Source: an uncultured Clostridia bacterium
GTDB taxonomy: Bacteria > Bacillota > Clostridia > Christensenellales > Borkfalkiaceae
DNA: 64,000 nt
Direction: 5' to 3'
NCBI GenBank assembly: GCA_937912025.1
Contig: CALDOZ010000026.1
Span: 1 to 64,000, forward strand
Shown here piece by piece: positions 44,434-52,258 of this stretch. Under the pieces are notes generated by a model that was not told the DNA's origin, made no database searches, and saw nothing but the letters and a program-made list of their open reading frames with translations. Made by a program: the position numbers and the translations under genes. Position 1 is the stretch's first letter, and the number at the start of each line of letters is the position of its first letter.

Positions 44434-44958
44434 ATGATAAAGCAAGACGAACTTTCAATTAACAAATTAATATTATTGTTCGTCTTTGACAAAATGGAAA
44501 TAGCGCTATCTGAAAACACCGTTTTAGATATGTGCTGTTCTTCTAATGAATGGATAAACTACATGCTTTGCAAACCTACCCTTAACAAACTTATTGACGA
44601 ATCTTTTATTTATAACGTTGCTTCATACGGCGACCCGTTATACCAAATAACACCGGAAGGTAGATATTGTTTAGCGGAGTTTTACGTTCAAATACCGTCG
44701 TCAACGCGCGAATCTATTTCTAACTTTGTTAAAATGAATAGAACGAGATATCGCCGTAAACAAGAATGTACGGCAGATTATTATATGAATAAAGATTCAA
44801 CTTATACCGTCTTTTTAAAAATACACGATACTACTAAGCCTATGCTTGAACTTAAATTTAACGTTACGGATAGGCAAACTGCGAAAAATATTTACAAGAA
44901 ATGGGAGGAAAAAGCAGGCAATTTATACGCCCTAATTTACGATAATCTTGTAGACTGA
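44434..44958 (+). CDS. DUF4364 family protein (winged-helix-like)
   Basis: A 174-residue member of DUF4364, a Clostridia family. Residues 1-85 look like a winged-helix domain (KLILLFVFDKMEIALSENTV, then LNKLIDESFIYNV and YQITPEGRYCLAEF), followed by an alpha/beta domain. A DNA-binding or regulatory role is likely but unproved. GGAGG precedes the ATG. It lies between the HPr-like and TSCPD genes. Confidence 0.8.
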   Translation: MIKQDELSINKLILLFVFDKMEIALSENTVLDMCCSSNEWINYMLCKPTLNKLIDESFIYNVASYGDPLYQITPEGRYCLAEFYVQIPSSTRESISNFVKMNRTRYRRKQECTADYYMNKDSTYTVFLKIHDTTKPMLELKFNVTDRQTAKNIYKKWEEKAGNLYALIYDNLVD

Positions 44959-44967
44959 GAGGTAAAA

Positions 44968-45210
44968 ATGAATTCATACAAAACTTTAGGAACTTGCTCT
45001 AGACAAATTCTTTACAACTTGACTGACGACGGCAGAGTTACTGACGTTAAATTTATCGGTGGCTGTCTTGGAAATTTACAAGGTATAGCAAATCTTGTTG
45101 AAGGTAAAAAAATTGAAGAAGTAATTACTGCGCTTAAAGGTATTAAGTGCAGAAACAACACTTCTTGCCCTGACCAACTTGCAAAAGCATTAGAACAACA
45201 TTTAAAATAA
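44968..45210 (+). CDS. TSCPD-domain protein (TIGR03905 family)
   Basis: An 80-residue protein ending in the family motif NNTSCPDQLAKALE, with further conserved cysteines (GTCSRQI near residue 7-13, GGCLGN near 31-36, IKCRN). TSCPD domains also occur at the end of B12-dependent ribonucleotide reductases, where the cysteines bind zinc. The free-standing version has no established role. Last gene of the operon before a strong terminator. Confidence 0.88.
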   Translation: MNSYKTLGTCSRQILYNLTDDGRVTDVKFIGGCLGNLQGIANLVEGKKIEEVITALKGIKCRNNTSCPDQLAKALEQHLK

Positions 45211-45213
45211 TTT

Positions 45214-45250
45214 AAAAGGAGTAAACACAAGATTTACTCCTTTTATTTTT
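45214..45250 (+). terminator. Intrinsic terminator after the TSCPD gene
   Basis: AAAAGGAGTAAA paired with TTTACTCCTTTT, then ATTTTT. Confidence 0.88.
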
Positions 45251-45261
45251 ATAAAAAATAA

Positions 45262-45287
45262 CGCCGTTGCTAATAGTAGCAACGGCG
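45262..45287 (-). terminator. Intrinsic terminator after the 45.3-46.3 kb membrane-protein gene
   Basis: CGCCGTTGCT paired with AGCAACGGCG around a 6-base loop; T-rich on the minus strand. Confidence 0.82.
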
Positions 45288-45309
45288 CGTTTATTAAGTT
45301 TTAATAAGT

Positions 45310-46284
45310 TTAATACAAATCAACTTTGTTTAGAAGTTGCTCGTCGTTATCGCGCAAGTTTTTAGGAATAACTATATCGTCGTAAGTAACGTAATACTTT
45401 TTGCTATTGCGTTGATAGTAATCAACGAACTTTATCACCGAATATATAACGGCGCTAAACGGAATTGTCAAAAGTAACGCAACGTAAAAAGTCGAAATAC
45501 CAGATATAACGTTTACCGCAAACATAACTACGCCTAAAATAAAGTAAGACATAAACCTTTCTTTAAGCGCGCCTTTATCTATTTGTTTAAAGTTTTGAAT
45601 AAACGCCTTAAAAGTCGTCATTCCACCGCAAATCATATTAGGAAGAGTTTGACCAGCAAGCGCTTGCCTATTTACGTTTACTAAAATAAATAATAACACC
45701 GCTATTGGTAAAGCGAAAAAGTCTATTAAGTACACAAGCAGTAACGAAAGGGCTAAAACAAGCGAATACATAATTACGTTATACAAAAGCAACGCAACTA
45801 AACGGTAAATACCATACCTACAAGCGTTTGCAAAATTTTCAAACATAGTATTTAAAAAGTTAGATTGTTTAAGCGACGACATATAATCGTTTACAAGAAC
45901 GCCTACGGTATAATCAATTACTCCTAACACAAACGTTAATACGAGTAACATTAAAATTACGCCTATTATAGAACCTACTATTCCACCAATTTTAGATAAA
46001 ACTAAATCGTTTACCGCTTTAAGTTCGTTATTTAATTCGATGTTAACGGTTGACATTACGACGTCAACAGCATCGGGATTAGAACTAAAAAACTTGTCAA
46101 CGACAATTCTAAGCGTATCAAACACCGCTGAAACCTCGCTACTTTTAATTATTGGTAAAATGGTTGCTTTAGCCAAGAAATAGCAAATAGTAAAACATAT
46201 AACGTAGATAATTGCCCTACAAAACAAAACTTTAAAGCAAAGCGATTTATTAGCAAAAGTAATTTTGGCTGAATTTCTTATCAT
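45310..46284 (-). CDS. Polytopic membrane protein, unknown
   Basis: A 324-residue protein with about six membrane spans: one near residues 22-42, a pair near 105-130, two around 160-205, and two near 245-290. A 60-residue extracytoplasmic loop (about 45-100) and a hydrophilic C-terminal tail (YVTYDDIVIPKNLR) are present. No transporter or enzyme motif was recognised. It is too large and complex for a holin. It has its own promoter (46315-46343) and terminator, so it is not part of the phage-derived transcript next to it. Confidence 0.7.
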   Translation of the reverse strand: MIRNSAKITFANKSLCFKVLFCRAIIYVICFTICYFLAKATILPIIKSSEVSAVFDTLRIVVDKFFSSNPDAVDVVMSTVNIELNNELKAVNDLVLSKIGGIVGSIIGVILMLLVLTFVLGVIDYTVGVLVNDYMSSLKQSNFLNTMFENFANACRYGIYRLVALLLYNVIMYSLVLALSLLLVYLIDFFALPIAVLLFILVNVNRQALAGQTLPNMICGGMTTFKAFIQNFKQIDKGALKERFMSYFILGVVMFAVNVISGISTFYVALLLTIPFSAVIYSVIKFVDYYQRNSKKYYVTYDDIVIPKNLRDNDEQLLNKVDLY

Positions 46285-46314
46285 AACGTACCTTTAAAAT
46301 TTTTTTATAGTTAT

Positions 46315-46343
46315 ATTGTATAATATTTTTTAATTTCTTGCAA
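46315..46343 (-). promoter_or_regulatory. Promoter of the 45.3-46.3 kb membrane-protein gene
   Basis: Minus strand TTGCAA (46338-46343), 17-base spacer, TACAAT (46315-46320). It marks the downstream boundary of the phage-derived cassette. Confidence 0.72.
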
Positions 46344-46388
46344 CCTTTTTTAACAAAAACAATTTTAGTAGCGTAATTTAGGCTAATT

Positions 46389-47345
46389 TTAACTATTTTT
46401 TAAAAATCTACCAATATATTCGGCGTAATCGCCAAGTAAATTTTGCAGTTCGGTGTCGGCAACAAAAGCGTCGTACCTTTTCCCGTGCGGAAGAGCGTAA
46501 AAGTATTTTAATACTTCCCCTACGATTTTACCTTTATACGAAATGATTTCATCGCTTTTTTGCTTGTTTAAAATATCATTAGCCTTAATTGCATCTTCTT
46601 TAGACTTTTCGTTATACTCTAAAATTTCTTTTAGTTTTTTCTCTTCTTCCGCCTTGAGTTTTTCAACCTTTTCATTCATTTCAAGCGCTTTTTTGAAATT
46701 GAGCTGGGATACGGCGCTTGCATAATCGTTTTGAGCCTTAACAACTTCTTCTTCAATTTTTGATAAGTCGTTTTTTAAGTTTTCGTCAACTTTTAAAAAG
46801 TCTGAAATTTTCATTGCGTTAGAGTCTTTTAACTGCTCGGAAACTATACTTGAACGTTGAAGTCCACGTTTTATAGCGTTATTAGAAATTTTTTCGTTAA
46901 GTTCGTTATAAAGGGCGTCAATTTGAGTTTTTTTATCTTTTGCAATTTGCTCTTTATCGCTTTTTACGTCATTATAATTATCTATAACGCTTTGCTTTTT
47001 ATCCTTTAAACTTTGCTCTTTTAAGTTGTAGTAATCACCAATTTCGCCCTCAACTTCCTTTTTGATTTCTACGTCCGTTTTAGGAACGTAAGTTTTCTCT
47101 TCAAACGTAACGTCGGGAATATTTTGTATTCTTTCTTGTTCTTTTTTATACATATCAATTGTATTTAAAAGATTTGCCCTGTCGTCGTTATTAGTTGAAG
47201 ACGAAGCAAGTTTTACAACTTCTTCGCCACCACCCATATCGCTACTATTTAGTTTTTCGTTTACAACTTCAACTTCTTTTTCTTTTGCTTTCTTTTTCTT
47301 TTGTTCTTCATCAAGCAACATTTTAATTTTTTCACTTATATTCAT
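46389..47345 (-). CDS. Long coiled-coil protein, last gene of the head cassette
   Basis: A 318-residue, highly charged protein, almost entirely helical. A Lys-rich start (residues 14-25) is followed by a disordered stretch, then long heptad-like helices (about 105-285, rich in Lys, Glu, Asp and Asn). A KISNNAIKRGLQRSSIV segment near residue 150 interrupts the coil. In P22-type gene order this place holds DNA-ejection or internal virion proteins, which are also helical, so that is the likeliest role; a short tape-measure or scaffold is another possibility. It starts one base after the upstream stop, hence coupled. Confidence 0.6.
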   Translation of the reverse strand: MNISEKIKMLLDEEQKKKKAKEKEVEVVNEKLNSSDMGGGEEVVKLASSSTNNDDRANLLNTIDMYKKEQERIQNIPDVTFEEKTYVPKTDVEIKKEVEGEIGDYYNLKEQSLKDKKQSVIDNYNDVKSDKEQIAKDKKTQIDALYNELNEKISNNAIKRGLQRSSIVSEQLKDSNAMKISDFLKVDENLKNDLSKIEEEVVKAQNDYASAVSQLNFKKALEMNEKVEKLKAEEEKKLKEILEYNEKSKEDAIKANDILNKQKSDEIISYKGKIVGEVLKYFYALPHGKRYDAFVADTELQNLLGDYAEYIGRFLKNS

Positions 47346-47346
47346 A

Positions 47347-48447
47347 CTACTCCTTCGTTACCGTAATACCGTCGCGATATAAACTTAGGTAACAATTATT
47401 TGATAAATTTATTTTTTCTTTACAATAATCGATGAGATTGTCGCTAACCGTTTGACCATTACTAATTACTTGAATATTGGTTGCGTAACCATCGAAATAG
47501 CAAACGTAATACTTACCGTCTATTATACTAACGTGGTAATTTTCACCCTTTTTAAGTAAATATTTAACTTGCTTTTCTCCGCTATAATCTATTAACACTG
47601 CCGACTTTTCAGTCGCTACGATTAAACAGTTTTGAGCAAAAGTATCGCTGAATAGTTTTGCGCCGATCAAACTCGTTTTAGTGAAATTTACCTGACCAAA
47701 TATAGAATAATCGCATTTAAACACCCCGCGCGCATTAACGTAATAAACGTAAAACGTACCGTTGTTAAAATACCCGCCTACGTCACTTGCTAAAACGTTA
47801 ACTTCAAACAGAGTAGTAAACGTATTTTTATTCATACTGTAATACGCTAAACAAACGCAATTATCTAAATTTATATATAAAACGTATAAATAATTTGCTA
47901 CAACGTAAATGATTTTACCCTTTAAACAATTATTTATCGTGTAGATTGGTAAAAGTTCGGTATCGCTAATTTTGTATAAAATCCCCACGCCGTTTTTAAA
48001 GTGAATGGCGTAAGTATCGGTATCGTTAGCGCACGCCGTAATATTTTCAACGCCACTTAAATAACTCACTTCGCCTAAAATTTTTAAAGTTCCTACTAAA
48101 CTTTGCTCGGCGGAAGTATTAGTTATAGTTATTTCGTTTTCGCCTTCAATTAGTGGACAATCAAAAATTATGCTATCTAACGCGCTTTTACTAAACGCAA
48201 CAACTCCATTTACTGTAACTTTTACACTTATAGGCGTAGTAACGTTACTTAAAATAAACTCAAACGCGCAAACTTGACGCTTTTTAGACGTAATTTTAAC
48301 AACTTCACTACCACCAGATATAAGGTTAATATTAAAGTGAACTAAATTATTGTTAGCAACCGCAACTTTATTTTCAAGCGCTAAAATTTTTTTGTTTAAT
48401 TCTTCAACGGTCAAATTAATCTTTTTTAAATAATCAGAATAATTCAT
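47347..48447 (-). CDS. Beta-rich structural protein with N-terminal coiled coil
   Basis: About 366 residues. The first 35 form a short coiled coil (LTVEELNKKILALENKVAV), followed by a beta-sandwich-like region (about 40-130, NVTTPISVKVTVNGV). The rest has repeating aromatic strands resembling propeller blades (GKIIYVVANYLYVLYI, GYFNNGTFYVYYVNARG, IDGKYYVCYFDGYA). The coiled-coil start and position after the gp10-like gene recall tail-needle or neck-fibre proteins that plug podovirus heads. The start is set at the ATG at 48445-48447 with GAGGTG 4 bases upstream; the longer in-frame start overlaps the previous gene. Function inferred. Confidence 0.6.
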   Translation of the reverse strand: MNYSDYLKKINLTVEELNKKILALENKVAVANNNLVHFNINLISGGSEVVKITSKKRQVCAFEFILSNVTTPISVKVTVNGVVAFSKSALDSIIFDCPLIEGENEITITNTSAEQSLVGTLKILGEVSYLSGVENITACANDTDTYAIHFKNGVGILYKISDTELLPIYTINNCLKGKIIYVVANYLYVLYINLDNCVCLAYYSMNKNTFTTLFEVNVLASDVGGYFNNGTFYVYYVNARGVFKCDYSIFGQVNFTKTSLIGAKLFSDTFAQNCLIVATEKSAVLIDYSGEKQVKYLLKKGENYHVSIIDGKYYVCYFDGYATNIQVISNGQTVSDNLIDYCKEKINLSNNCYLSLYRDGITVTKE

Positions 48448-48455
48448 AACGCACC

Positions 48456-49892
48456 TCAAAACCAACTTAAATATATCGTAGGACTTACTATTCGCGAATA
48501 CCTTTTATTACTAACAAATTCAAAACTAAAAACTTCGCCTTTAATAAATGGCTTGATTTGTCTAATTCCACCACCTAAAACGTTAAACTGTTTAACTACG
48601 CCTAAGTTTGACGTTATTATTACCGTAACGTCGTTATCTGTATAAAACCTAATTTTATCAATGCGTTTTATTTTGGACGGAACGTCAAAATCGGTAGTAG
48701 CGCTTTTCCAAACTTTTTTTAATACGTTACCAAATAAGCAACCGCTATCGTCTAAATAACAAACGTAATTAGCGTTTTTAGTAGTTACTACCGCGTGTCT
48801 ATTTTCTCCGTCGATAGCGCCAAGCGAAGTTATATTCGTTCCGTGTAACAAATAAGTTGACTTGTCGTCAAGTTTGTAAACTACAACAACGTCCGTTTTT
48901 ACACCGTTTAGTCGCATAACCACCTTGAAATAGAGTTTTCCGTTAGAATAAACGCCCTCAGCGTTTGAATTGTCAATATCATTTAGGTATTTATCGTAAC
49001 ATTTCATAACCCTATACGCGCTTACGCCGTTAAACCTGTAAAACCCGTCCTTTGCCAAATAAATAACGTTATCACCGCATAAAGTTACCGATTTTTTATA
49101 AATTTTACCTTGCGAAGTTAGTAAATTTACTACCGAAAAATTTTCTTGCTCGGCAGTTGCCGTTACGCGCGTTATACCATAAGAACGGAAAACGTAAACG
49201 TACCCGTCAAAACTCAAAACTTTGAGCATATCGCCACGGTTATCGTACATATTGATAAACCCGCCCTCGTTTAAAGATATATTCCAGTTGGTAGGGTCAA
49301 AATCGTCTGAAAACCATAACGAAGTTCCGTTTTTAACGGTGGTAGCGAAAATTCTTTCGTTATGAACGCACATTGATGAGATTGGCGGAGCGTTTTCTAT
49401 ATTGGTAACTATATTATCGCTAAGCATTTTAAGTCCGTCTTGAACGGTTGAAAGCAATAATACGTCGTTACCATTATAGTTGTAGGTTATTACCGTTGGA
49501 GCGCTTAAAAAACTAAGCCCGTCAATTTTAGTAAAGTACGGAGTGTTGTTTTGTGCGTACATTTCAAACTTATACATATTGCCGTCGCTTGCATAAACTA
49601 TAAGTTTATCTTTTTTAACGTCGTTTTCGTAATCGTAACACTTATAAAAATAAACGTTATTAGCATAAATGCAGTTTGGAAGCATAACTACTTCAAGACC
49701 AAGCGTATACGGTTCTACGCCTTCGCCATCCTTTAACGCGCCGTCTGACATATCAAAGTTATAAGATAACTCAGATAGAGCAAGCGAGCGCACGCCTTCG
49801 TCTTCTTCGCCACTCATTCCACCGCTAAAAGAATTTATAGTTACTTTTTTAGTTGTAGGATAATAAATTTTGCCGTCTTTTTTGTAAAACAT
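48456..49892 (-). CDS. gp10-like head-completion/tail-hub protein
   Basis: About 478 residues, close to the 472 of P22 gp10, the packaged-DNA stabilisation protein. SFSGGMSGEEDEGVRSLALSELSYNFDMSDG near residues 21-50 (shown in outline) is a typical opening: an exposed Gly-rich loop and acidic patch found in phage hub proteins. Repeated strand units such as CVHNERIFATT, GYVYVFRSYGITR and YLAKDGFYRFNG indicate a beta-propeller. The ATG at 49890-49892 overlaps the upstream stop as TAATG; AAAGGA lies 10 bases before. It likely closes the portal vertex. Confidence 0.65.
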   Translation of the reverse strand: MFYKKDGKIYYPTTKKVTINSFSGGMSGEEDEGVRSLALSELSYNFDMSDGALKDGEGVEPYTLGLEVVMLPNCIYANNVYFYKCYDYENDVKKDKLIVYASDGNMYKFEMYAQNNTPYFTKIDGLSFLSAPTVITYNYNGNDVLLLSTVQDGLKMLSDNIVTNIENAPPISSMCVHNERIFATTVKNGTSLWFSDDFDPTNWNISLNEGGFINMYDNRGDMLKVLSFDGYVYVFRSYGITRVTATAEQENFSVVNLLTSQGKIYKKSVTLCGDNVIYLAKDGFYRFNGVSAYRVMKCYDKYLNDIDNSNAEGVYSNGKLYFKVVMRLNGVKTDVVVVYKLDDKSTYLLHGTNITSLGAIDGENRHAVVTTKNANYVCYLDDSGCLFGNVLKKVWKSATTDFDVPSKIKRIDKIRFYTDNDVTVIITSNLGVVKQFNVLGGGIRQIKPFIKGEVFSFEFVSNKRYSRIVSPTIYLSWF

Positions 49893-50452
49893 TAGTACCA
49901 CGTCCTTTGTTTTAGTTTTAACGATTTTTTTACTTGAAGTGCGCCCCTTAGCGCGCTTTGGTATTTATTTCTAAAATTAACGCCTTCTTCAAACATTCCT
50001 TTTATTAAACAATACTCGCACGCCGTACCGTAGGCTAAAATTCTCTTACTTATTTTTGTAAAAGAATAGTCGCTAACTTCATCAATCGTTCTTTCTGGGC
50101 ACGCATACGCGTATTCAACCTTAACGCTTTCGTTTGCATAAATCTTTACAGGGTGAATTTTATGACTTACTTCACTACCGTCAATCTTTTTAACCTTTTT
50201 AATTAAAACAGGGTTAAAAGTAAATTGTTCATAAGAAATAACGCCGTCGCTTGGAGTGAAATTTTCAGTTGTAGTTAAAAGATAATATTCTCTTGAAATT
50301 TCATCGGTAATTAAGTTGTAACACCTTAAAAGCAAGTCGCAATCGTTTTTTGCGGTAGTTTCGTCGTTACACTCTATGCCGTTAAGATAATTTTCAATAT
50401 CGCTATTATCTAATAAACTTGAGCATAAAATTAATATTTCTTTAACCGTCAT
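49892..50452 (-). CDS. Head-tail adaptor, P22 gp4-like
   Basis: About 186 residues, mostly helical with a central beta insertion (FTFNPVLIKKVKKIDG to VKVEYAYACPE). The C-terminal helix pair (LAYGTACEYCLIKGMFEEG, FRNKYQSALRGAL) is a recurring pattern in gp4/gp6-type adaptors that dock under the portal ring: the A/YGtA...eY..I segment matches by eye. The start is the ATG at 50450-50452 with AAAGGAG 5 bases upstream; the longer start at 50494 has none. It lies directly after the capsid gene. Confidence 0.72.
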   Translation of the reverse strand: MTVKEILILCSSLLDNSDIENYLNGIECNDETTAKNDCDLLLRCYNLITDEISREYYLLTTTENFTPSDGVISYEQFTFNPVLIKKVKKIDGSEVSHKIHPVKIYANESVKVEYAYACPERTIDEVSDYSFTKISKRILAYGTACEYCLIKGMFEEGVNFRNKYQSALRGALQVKKSLKLKQRTWY

Positions 50453-50505
50453 TTTATCTCCTTTATTAAATTGCTCCGCTTTGAAGCGGAGCAACCAACA
50501 CGTTA

Positions 50506-51675
50506 TTATTTTTCAGTAATGCCCATAAGTAAACCTTGAGCGCAAGGTCTTGAACATAAAAGTTCGGCATATTTAACTAACGTTGCTTTAAATACAGGCT
50601 TATTAGCAACTTGTTTAATTACTCTACCGTCTTCGCCTTCAAGCCACTTCCAATCACAAAGTTGATGAAGCGCAAAGTCTTTAGAGTTAAGTAAGTACAT
50701 ATGTCCCTTAGGACAAAATCTATCCGCAACCACCGGAATTCCGTTAAACGAAATAGTTTTCATACCGCCTTGAAGTTCCATAACGTCGATATTACGTCTA
50801 TACGCTGAAAGATGTTCTTGAAGGGCGCGTTTAACACCACTTGAACAAATAATCATATCAACTTTTGAGCCGTAATTATCGTCAAGGAAGTCAATCACTT
50901 CTTGAATTTTCATTTCGGTAATTTCGCTTACGCCGTTTACAACGTAAGGTTTAAGCCACGAGTTTTCATTTTTATTAAGACCGTATAAAGTATCTGAATA
51001 AGTATTGAAAATTGCGCCAAGACCGGTAATTTCTTGGTCTTTTGAGCCTTGAACGTACGCAACCGATTCTTCAATAATGGCTTCGCTTGAATAGTCGCCC
51101 GAAACGGTAATTTTTTTATTGATTCTATCAATTGCTAATACCTTAATTCCTTGAGCGTATGGGAGCGGTGTATCTTCGTAATATACGTCGATAATCATAC
51201 CCTCAGCAAAATTCTTAACGGAAGTTACCGTTAACACGTTGCCGTCTACTGCAAGAATATCGGCAAGAGCGCCCGTGCCGTCGCCAAAAAGCATACGACC
51301 CAAGTTGAAAGTTGACGCTTTTATAAGCCCTTCCATTTCGGCGTTTAACAAGTTTACGAATGCGCCCGCGTTATTTTCAGACGCTCTAATTGCTTTATCT
51401 GAAATTTCGATAGTGCCGTAAAGGTTTTTTAAAGTTACCGCAATTTGTTGGTATTGATTAGATGACGAAGTTGGTAACGAACCATCTTCAGTACCAGCGC
51501 CAACACCGCCGTTAATTCCGTATTGAACTACCTGACGAACGTCTTTACCCCAAACGTTTTCGGTGGTTTGTTTAATTTTAGCTAAAAACGGGTTTGCTTG
51601 AAGGTTGAGTTGTTCGCTAACCACGTCTAAGTACGCGCTTTTTAACGCGTTATCTGCTGTTTGTAACGTAATCAT
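50506..51675 (-). CDS. Phage major capsid protein (HK97 fold)
   Basis: 389 residues. The N-arm MITLQTADNALKSAYLDVV leads into NPFLAKIKQTTENVWGKDVR. TEDGSLPTSSSNQYQQIAVTLKNLYG is the E-loop-to-spine region and GTIEISDKAIRAS is typical. FLDDNYGSKVDMIICSSGVKRAL is the P-domain, and the A-domain SFNGIPVVADRFCPKGHMYLLN ends in the conserved capsid pattern. It builds an icosahedral shell around packaged DNA. The start has GGAGATTAATTA-ATG spacing. The frame is intact. It is preceded by a scaffold-like gene and followed by the adaptor. Confidence 0.88.
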   Translation of the reverse strand: MITLQTADNALKSAYLDVVSEQLNLQANPFLAKIKQTTENVWGKDVRQVVQYGINGGVGAGTEDGSLPTSSSNQYQQIAVTLKNLYGTIEISDKAIRASENNAGAFVNLLNAEMEGLIKASTFNLGRMLFGDGTGALADILAVDGNVLTVTSVKNFAEGMIIDVYYEDTPLPYAQGIKVLAIDRINKKITVSGDYSSEAIIEESVAYVQGSKDQEITGLGAIFNTYSDTLYGLNKNENSWLKPYVVNGVSEITEMKIQEVIDFLDDNYGSKVDMIICSSGVKRALQEHLSAYRRNIDVMELQGGMKTISFNGIPVVADRFCPKGHMYLLNSKDFALHQLCDWKWLEGEDGRVIKQVANKPVFKATLVKYAELLCSRPCAQGLLMGITEK

Positions 51676-52253
51676 TAATTAATCTCCTTTGGATTTAAAA
51701 TTTGTTTTGCAAGTTGCCCTGCTTCTAATATTGATTTAGGTTTAAACGGTGGCATTACTATTGCGCTACCGTTTCCTGAAGTTAGCGTTGCGCTCGGTTT
51801 AGAATTTTTAATATTATCAAGGTACTCGCGAATTACCTTGTTTTTAAAGTCTTCGCTATTTATATCTACGGTTGTAGTTTTAGTAGCGTCGTCATTTAAA
51901 AATTCTTCTTTACGCAAGTTGCTATTATTAGAAAAATCGGCTGAACTTTTTTCTAATGAAGTTATTTTAGTAGCGTCGTCATCGCTACCTTCCCCGTTTG
52001 GAATTTTGCCCAAAGTATTAAAATTTTTTTGCGCCATAAGTTGTTCCATTTCCCTTTCCAACTCCTTAACTCTCTGACAGCGTCTTGTAAATTCAGATTG
52101 CAACGAGTTGTATGCATTTAAAAGGCTTTTTACGTCTTTAAACTTACCAAGCGAAGTTGCGCCTAAATCATTATCTACCCCTGTAGTTTGCGCCGAATCT
52201 GTAAGTTTTTCAAATGAATTTTGCCCTTTATTTTCTCCCGCATTATTTGTCAT
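51675..52253 (-). CDS. Scaffold-like protein
   Basis: About 192 residues, hydrophilic, with low-complexity ends and one conserved-looking helix at residues about 35-70 (LGKFKDVKSLLNAYNSLQ, then SEFTRRCQRVKELE). The C-terminal 40 residues (ASQAKQILNPKEIN-like, here GQLAKQILNPK) could bind the coat protein. Length, charge and position directly before the capsid gene match phage scaffold proteins. Its helix pattern recurs, as I recall, in other Clostridia head cassettes. Start ATG at 52251-52253, with AAGGA 9 bases upstream. It shares one base with the capsid gene. Confidence 0.7.
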   Translation of the reverse strand: MTNNAGENKGQNSFEKLTDSAQTTGVDNDLGATSLGKFKDVKSLLNAYNSLQSEFTRRCQRVKELEREMEQLMAQKNFNTLGKIPNGEGSDDDATKITSLEKSSADFSNNSNLRKEEFLNDDATKTTTVDINSEDFKNKVIREYLDNIKNSKPSATLTSGNGSAIVMPPFKPKSILEAGQLAKQILNPKEIN

Positions 52254-52258
52254 AAATA

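Noticed and set aside
45310..46284. Membrane-protein gene considered as the missing holin of the head cassette
   Set aside because: It encodes 324 residues with six or so spans and large loops, and it has its own promoter and terminator; holins are small and lie in the late operon.
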